From Butyrivibrio sp. MB2005 (GTDB lineage Bacteria > Bacillota > Clostridia > Lachnospirales > Lachnospiraceae), in assembly GCF_000424285.1 (NCBI RefSeq), contig NZ_AUJP01000020.1:27824-91823 (forward strand): a stretch of DNA of 64,000 nucleotides, written 5' to 3'. This document shows positions 59,806 through 64,000 of this stretch, piece after piece (the stretch's first letter is position 1; each line of letters starts with the position of its first letter). Below the pieces are notes generated by a model. It had not been told where the DNA came from, ran no database searches, and saw only the letters and a list, made by a program, of their open reading frames with translations. The translations under genes were made by a program, and so were the position numbers.

Positions 59806-61056
59806 TCATCCCTTCGACAGTGGCTCAAGCCCGTAATCAAAGAGCGCTATGTCTATTTTCATAACGCTATAGTCCCCGCGGACAATGAAATACTTCACTA
59901 CAACATCCGTCTGAGAGATGGGAGACAGCGCATATCCAGCAAGCTTTAGGAAATCCACAGTCTCATCCAGATTTAATCTAAGTCCCACAGCCAGTGAAAG
60001 TACCTTCTCCTTGGAGGGCTTAACCTGGCCCTTTAAGAGCTTTGAAAAGTACTGCTTGGATATATTGGCAGCGGTGTAAATCTCCGAATTCTTAAGACCC
60101 TTCTTGTTTATCAGCTGCTGCAGATGCTTCTCAAAGGAATCCGTGTACATCCCCTTAAGAGCATCATCAAGAGACTGGGGCTCCTCCTCTTTTGCAAGAA
60201 ACATCATCTCGCATTCGCACTCTTCGTCCTCAGCTTCTTCCGCCTCAAATTCGAAATCTTCATTAGGAGCCGGTGTTTTTTCCGTTTCAGCTTTGAAATC
60301 TTCATTCGGAAGCTGTGTCTTTTCAGCTCCCGCGCCAAGCATCATATCTTCGAAATCGCCAAATGACTCTTTCTTCTTGGAAGCTTCTTTTGCACTAAAG
60401 GGCATTGCTGATGCCATGGCCTCTATAGTATTAAGTAAGAACCCTCGCCTGCCTGACTCTCTATCACTTGGTCCGTAGTGCCCTTCCGGTATGCCGTCAT
60501 AGTAATACTCATCTTCAAGAGCAGCGCTTACATACTCTTCGTCTATATAACTCTTAACATCATCAAAGATTTTACCGGAAATATGGTAAGCATATTCACC
60601 GAAAACAACCAGCGTAATCTCCATTTCATGACTTAAGAGGAACTGTGTGAACGCATCAATTGCAATCTGAATTCCAAGCTCCTTGGGAAATCCATAAGTT
60701 CCTGTCGCAAGAAGCGGAAAAGCAATAGACTCGCATCCATTCTCTGCTGCAAGCATAAGCGACCTGTCATAGCACTGCCTAAGAAGCTGCGCCTCACCAT
60801 GATCGCCGCCTTCCCACCATGGCCCGCTGGCATGGATAATATACTTCGCATCAAGATCAAATGCCGGAGTAATCCCAACTTCACCTGGATTAAGAACTCC
60901 AATCTCCCTGCGGGCATTAAGGAGCTTCTCCTCTCCCGCAGCCTTATATATTGCAGCATCAACTCCATCACCTATGGCAACAGCAGGATTCGCTGTATTA
61001 ACGATGGCATCTGCTTTTATTTTTGTAATATCATTTCTGATTATGGAAAATGGCAT
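59806..61056 (-). CDS. Macro-domain protein with C-terminal XRE-like HTH
   Basis: A 416-residue protein. Residues 1-170 form a macro domain (ITKIKADAIVNTANPAVAIGDGVDAAIYKAAG, ALLATGTYGFPK-type ending), which binds or hydrolyses ADP-ribose groups. An acidic linker with a repeated EKTPAPNEDF/EKTQLPNEDF phrase leads to a helix-turn-helix part (about 315-380: LINKKGLKNSEIYTAANISKQYFSKLLKGQVKPSKEKVLSLA), then a charged end. The design suggests a regulator that senses ADP-ribose or acts on ADP-ribosylated targets (inference). GAGGGG precedes the ATG. It is divergent from a vWA gene. Confidence 0.85.
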   Translation of the reverse strand: MPFSIIRNDITKIKADAIVNTANPAVAIGDGVDAAIYKAAGEEKLLNARREIGVLNPGEVGITPAFDLDAKYIIHASGPWWEGGDHGEAQLLRQCYDRSLMLAAENGCESIAFPLLATGTYGFPKELGIQIAIDAFTQFLLSHEMEITLVVFGEYAYHISGKIFDDVKSYIDEEYVSAALEDEYYYDGIPEGHYGPSDRESGRRGFLLNTIEAMASAMPFSAKEASKKKESFGDFEDMMLGAGAEKTQLPNEDFKAETEKTPAPNEDFEFEAEEAEDEECECEMMFLAKEEEPQSLDDALKGMYTDSFEKHLQQLINKKGLKNSEIYTAANISKQYFSKLLKGQVKPSKEKVLSLAVGLRLNLDETVDFLKLAGYALSPISQTDVVVKYFIVRGDYSVMKIDIALFDYGLEPLSKG

Positions 61057-61086
61057 AATCTATTCCCCTCATTCAATATGAGTGTT

Positions 61087-61191
61087 TTAGTGTGATTCAA
61101 TCATCATTGTATCACATCCTGTGCTTGTCGCACTTTCAGCCGTCAATGTGAATGTGTGCATGGCGTTTTCTTCATATCTAAATTTCACCAT
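61087..61191 (-). CDS. Possible leader peptide, 34 residues
   Basis: A frame MVKFRYEENAMHTFTLTAESA... ends 31 bp before the macro-domain start codon. No clear ribosome site is seen, so this may be chance. It could be a short upstream peptide. Confidence 0.22.
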   Translation of the reverse strand: MVKFRYEENAMHTFTLTAESATSTGCDTMMIESH

Positions 61192-61204
61192 GCTTTTCAA
61201 GTTT

Positions 61205-61231
61205 AAATGGTCGCCTGCGGGTTGACCATTT
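61205..61231. other. Perfect 8-bp inverted repeat in the macro/vWA gap
   Basis: AAATGGTC (61205-61212) and GACCATTT (61224-61231) flank 11 bases. It lies in the 238-bp gap between divergent genes. It could be an operator for both or an RNA hairpin; no T-run follows directly. Confidence 0.45.
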
Positions 61232-61294
61232 CTTACTGCCTTTTTTGTAACATGACAGTGTAAAGAAAATGATTGTTGCGAAGGAGGTAGCAAG

Positions 61295-61987
61295 ATGAGT
61301 AAGGGTTATACAGAGATTGTTTATATTCTGGACAGAAGCGGATCAATGGGTGGGCTGGAGCCGGATACCATAGGCGGATTTAATTCCATGATGGAGAAGC
61401 AGAAGAAAACAGGAGAAAAGGCAGTCGTATCAACAGTGCTTTTTGATGATGTGTGCGAAGTGATCCATGACAGAGTTCCGATTGAAAAGATTGAGAAGAT
61501 GACAGACAAACAGTATTATGTCAGAGGCTGTACAGCACTGCTTGATGCAGTAGGTGGGGCGATTCATCACATTGGGAATGTTCATAAATATGCAAGGCAA
61601 GAGGACAGACCTGAAAAAACAATCGTTGTCATCACTACAGACGGAATGGAGAATGCAAGCTGCAGGTACTCCAGAGAGAAAATCGAAAAGATGGTAAAAA
61701 GACAGCAAAAGAAGTATGGATGGGAGTTTATTTTTATCGGAGCAAATATCGATGCATACGCAGAAGCTCAGAAGTATGGCATCCGCAAGGACAGAGCGGT
61801 CAATTATGTTTGTGATGATATCGGAACAGCGAATGTCTACGCGGGAGTTTCAAAGGCAGTCTGCTCAGTAATGATGGCAGAAACCGCAATGGACGCTGAA
61901 GAAGAACTTAACCGCTGCGCATGGGATGAGGATATCCGTGATGACTATGAAAAGAGAAGTGGCAAGCGTAGTGTTCGAAACAGATAG
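61295..61987 (+). CDS. von Willebrand factor A domain protein
   Basis: A 230-residue single-domain vWA protein. The MIDAS motif DRSGSMGG is at residues 12-19, the Thr is in VRGCTALLDAVG and the Asp in VVITTDGMENAS, so metal-dependent ligand binding is likely. Such stand-alone TerY-like proteins are often found with phosphatase, kinase or macro genes; the partner here may be the divergent macro-HTH protein. GAAGGAGG lies before the ATG. A structured RNA region begins about 55 bp after the stop. Confidence 0.87.
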   Translation: MSKGYTEIVYILDRSGSMGGLEPDTIGGFNSMMEKQKKTGEKAVVSTVLFDDVCEVIHDRVPIEKIEKMTDKQYYVRGCTALLDAVGGAIHHIGNVHKYARQEDRPEKTIVVITTDGMENASCRYSREKIEKMVKRQQKKYGWEFIFIGANIDAYAEAQKYGIRKDRAVNYVCDDIGTANVYAGVSKAVCSVMMAETAMDAEEELNRCAWDEDIRDDYEKRSGKRSVRNR

Positions 61988-62040
61988 TGTGATACTTTTG
62001 TGATATTTGTAAGAGTATTATTAACTCAGAACATAAGACA

Positions 62041-62295
62041 AGGACAGCCACGGTAGCGATGCTTTACCAAGGTGGAGTCTAAAGTCTTAAAGGATAACAT
62101 TCCAGCAAAGGTAGCGATGCTTTACCGGAGCCAAGGAATAAAGCCTGCGGTTCACTGTTGAGGGGAAAGATATTCAGGGCGGCGATGCTTCACCCGAAGA
62201 TATCACATATACAAATCATCCACTGCAAAGGAGTTTTTTCTCCACGCGAAAGGACGACACTACGAAAAAAGCCGGTTTGAAACCGGCTTTTTTCG
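62041..62295 (+). ncRNA. Candidate structured RNA with three conserved hairpins
   Basis: Three copies of a near-identical hairpin, GGTAGCGATGCTTTACC (62052-62068 and 62110-62126) and GGGCGGCGATGCTTCACCC (62177-62195), occur 58-68 bp apart. Outside each core the flanks differ in sequence yet still pair: CCAC/GTGG around copy 1, TTCC/GGAA around copy 2, and GATATTC/GATATC-type around copy 3. A fourth hairpin GGAG/CTCC follows and a perfect terminator ends it. The region has no gene. It may be an independent RNA or a structured 3' end of the vWA mRNA. Confidence 0.55.
62263..62295. terminator. Strong bidirectional terminator
   Basis: CGAAAAAAGCCGGTTT and AAACCGGCTTTTTTCG (62263-62278 and 62280-62295) pair perfectly. 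It has a T-run on both strands and serves the plus-strand transcript and the convergent surface-protein gene. Confidence 0.92.
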
Positions 62296-62356
62296 TGTTC
62301 TATTCTATATGACTTATACTTACAGAAATACAATTACTTGGTTATAACTAATATAA

Positions 62357-63685
62357 TCACTTATTTATAGCTCTTATAAGCTTTTTCTTGGTGTTACCTT
62401 TTACACCCTTAACCTTTATGGTAGCGTCCTTGCTAATCTTCTTGAAAGCGCCTTTACCTATTTTCAAGGATTTGTTTGCCTGGATAGTTACTTTACCAAG
62501 CTTTTTACATTTATAGAACGCTTTATTTCCAATTGACTCTACGTTTGATCCGATGGTGACAGTCTTGATTTTACTGTTATTTTTGCAGGCATTATTTGCG
62601 ATAGCTACAACTGGGTAAGTTTTTCCATCTACAGTGACTGTGTTAAGGGCCGCCTTCTTTTTGGAGTCTATCTTTACTGCGGTAGCTTTTCCGTTAACAT
62701 CGATTACATAGGTGATGTCATCTACGATTACCTTCTTGGGAGCGCTTGCTGCATCAGTCCCTTTGCCTTCAGTTGTAGGCGCAGCTGACTTGCCTGTAGG
62801 GTTCTGCGAAGCTTCCTCTGACTTACCTATCTGATTAAACCACTCTTCTTCCGTCATGCCTCCGGATCCCTGCTTTTTTTCATCCGGAAAGATAATAGTC
62901 ATAGGTGAGTAAAACGGTATTCTTTCTTTGATGAATTGGGCTTTTATATCATCACTTAAAGTAAAGGTGACTTTATCCTTAACAGAGTTGGTCTTCAGTA
63001 CCTTATATGTATCAGTCTCCTGTCTATCAACTATTTCAATGTCCATTTCTCCGTCAAGGTCTAAATCAATTCGTCTTCTTCCATTTCTATCCGGGGAAGC
63101 AACCACCAAAACTTTAAGTAAATCTAATGAATCATAACCATAAAATGAACGCCTGATCATATCCATAGGATCTGATACTTCAGTAGAACCTTCTGACAGA
63201 TCTATTGTTAACTCACCTTTGTCGAATAACGCCTTAGTATCAACTGCAGGAAGAGTGAAGGTCACAGGTTCTGAATCAGCGTGAGTACTATAATCCCTAG
63301 ATAGAGTTCTGAGTTCTACCTTCTTCTCATAGTCGTCCATTGTCATTAATATATAGTTACTCCCTTTACCAACTAAACCGCCACTTGTTCCTTGGTCAGT
63401 GGGATAACTATACGTATGGCTTAAGCCATCATCCTTCCAACTGATCTTATATCTGTAAATGTAAGTACGATCATTGGAAACTTCCACTTTTACGTCCTGG
63501 GGCTTGGCTTCTCTTTCGCTGATTGTTGTAGAGTATGATTTTACTACGTAATTTGAATCTTTCTTATATTTTTCAACATCAAATACGATAATACCCTTTT
63601 TCTCAGCTCTCCATACAACATAAACCGTTACTTTTCCGGGATTATATCCATTAGACAATATGTAATGACCTCCATTTTGTAGCAA
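62357..63685 (-). pseudogene. Surface/LRR protein, 5' end lost at IS110 insertion
   Basis: A 442-residue open frame. The last 110 residues are BspA-like LRR_5 units (VEDGKTYPVVAI-type strand, IGSNVESIGNKAFYKCKKLGKVTI), preceded by a Ser/Thr/Gly linker and two to three beta-rich regions, the first with VTVYVVWRAEKKG. No signal peptide and no proper start are seen: the frame only opens from a TAG at 63704 and its first codon is TTG. The left end of an IS110-type element begins about here. The export signal and probably more domains have been cut off, so the product is likely not made or not exported. Confidence 0.75.
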
Positions 63686-63689
63686 CGTG

Positions 63690-64000
63690 GATTTACCTGT
63701 ATACTATAGTTGCTAAAACAAATGGTAACAGGGATTACCGCATACAAAAGGAGGTCACAAATGAATAATACCACAGTTTACGTAGGAATGGATGTCCACA
63801 AAGAAAGTTTTACACTTTGTGCTTATACTCTGGAGAAAGAGAAAGGCTCCTATTCCAGAAGAACACCCGCAGATTATAAGGAAGTCCTGAAGTATCTGGA
63901 ATTCCTTCGCACCGTCTACGGAAACGATACTATCTTCGTATGCGGTTATGAGGCGGGCTGCCTCGGTTACACCTTATATCACCAGTTGACCGATCATCAT
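63690..64000 (+). mobile_element. IS110-family insertion sequence, left part
   Basis: The gene of the surface protein is interrupted near 63690-63700. The element's left non-coding end would be only about 60-70 bp before the transposase ATG, then its coding sequence runs out of the window. The exact boundary is not visible because IS110 elements lack long inverted repeats. Confidence 0.7.
63761..64000 (+). CDS. IS110-family transposase, N-terminal part
   Basis: 80 codons are visible from ATG 63761, and the frame is open at the window end. It begins MNNTTVYVGMDVHKESFTLCAY, the RuvC-like DEDD domain start of IS110 transposases with the first Asp at residue 11. Residues 62-75 (VCGYEAGCLGYTLYHQL) hold the expected second acidic residue, Glu. 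These recombinases insert by a seekRNA/bridge RNA made from a non-coding end. GGAGG precedes the ATG. Confidence 0.88.
   Translation, partial: MNNTTVYVGMDVHKESFTLCAYTLEKEKGSYSRRTPADYKEVLKYLEFLRTVYGNDTIFVCGYEAGCLGYTLYHQLTDHH

Noticed and set aside
62052..62195. CRISPR-like array of three repeats
   Set aside because: Repeat cores are only 17-19 bp, the third copy differs, spacing is uneven, flanking sequences pair with each other, and no cas gene is near.

Overview
The window reads as chromosomal DNA of a low-to-moderate-GC Gram-positive anaerobe of the Clostridia, most likely a Lachnospiraceae (Butyrivibrio-like gut or rumen fibre/starch user). This is inferred from AGGAGG-type ribosome sites, secreted cell-anchored pullulanase and InlB-repeat proteins, a cellobiose phosphorylase locus, CE1-type esterase, BspA-like leucine-rich repeats, and many small Lachnospiraceae-type hypothetical genes. 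Most genes lie on the minus strand. No rRNA genes, canonical tRNA genes, CRISPR arrays or prophage were seen.

Layout. 1-7.9 kb: a cellobiose locus transcribed leftwards, made of GH94 cellobiose phosphorylase, phosphoglucomutase, a YesM-type sensor kinase with no response regulator beside it, a sugar-binding lipoprotein and an ABC permease cut by the window edge. 8-19 kb: a Pr6Pr membrane protein, a 1501-residue InlB-repeat surface protein, an old-yellow-enzyme type oxidoreductase, a DUF3990/nitroreductase pair and a membrane diguanylate cyclase. 19-31 kb: small stress and membrane proteins, a GTG-started surface pullulanase behind a LacI-type operator, an LRR lipoprotein, a bile-acid:Na+ symporter-family protein, and decayed fragments of a condensation-like protein and of an FMN-dependent lactate dehydrogenase. 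31-36 kb: small peptides, a hotdog thioesterase/AlkX-like/Nudix overlapping operon, a CPBP protease and an AlkZ-related+EVE protein.

36-40.3 kb is the most interesting region. An RtcB RNA ligase and a TROVE/DUF2828-like von Willebrand (Ro60-type) protein lie beside three short structured RNA loci: one in the rtcB-Ro gap and two just upstream of the Ro-like gene. Two carry a tRNA-like T arm. All three have a closing terminal stem followed within 1-4 nt by the same octamer, ACAGCAAT. A WYL-domain regulator is divergently transcribed. This looks like a compact Ro/Y-RNA/RtcB RNA-repair or RNA-quality-control island with unusual Y-RNA-like partners.

40.3-59 kb: an ArsR-controlled M29 aminopeptidase operon, transporters (MFS, MATE, ABC-2), LOG, MsrA, an APH-type kinase, a TRIC-type channel, a feruloyl-esterase-like hydrolase, a sensor lacking its output domain, and a GH13 oligo-1,6-glucosidase. 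59.8-62.3 kb: a macro-domain/HTH fusion divergent from a vWA protein, followed by a possible structured RNA with three copies of a conserved hairpin whose flanks differ but still pair. 62.3-64 kb: a surface protein whose 5' end is lost at an IS110-family insertion that runs off the window. A dispersed GGTCC/GGGGACGGGG repeat occurs at four places (33.1, 34.8, 44.6 and 47.2 kb) and twice supplies the last codons of a gene.
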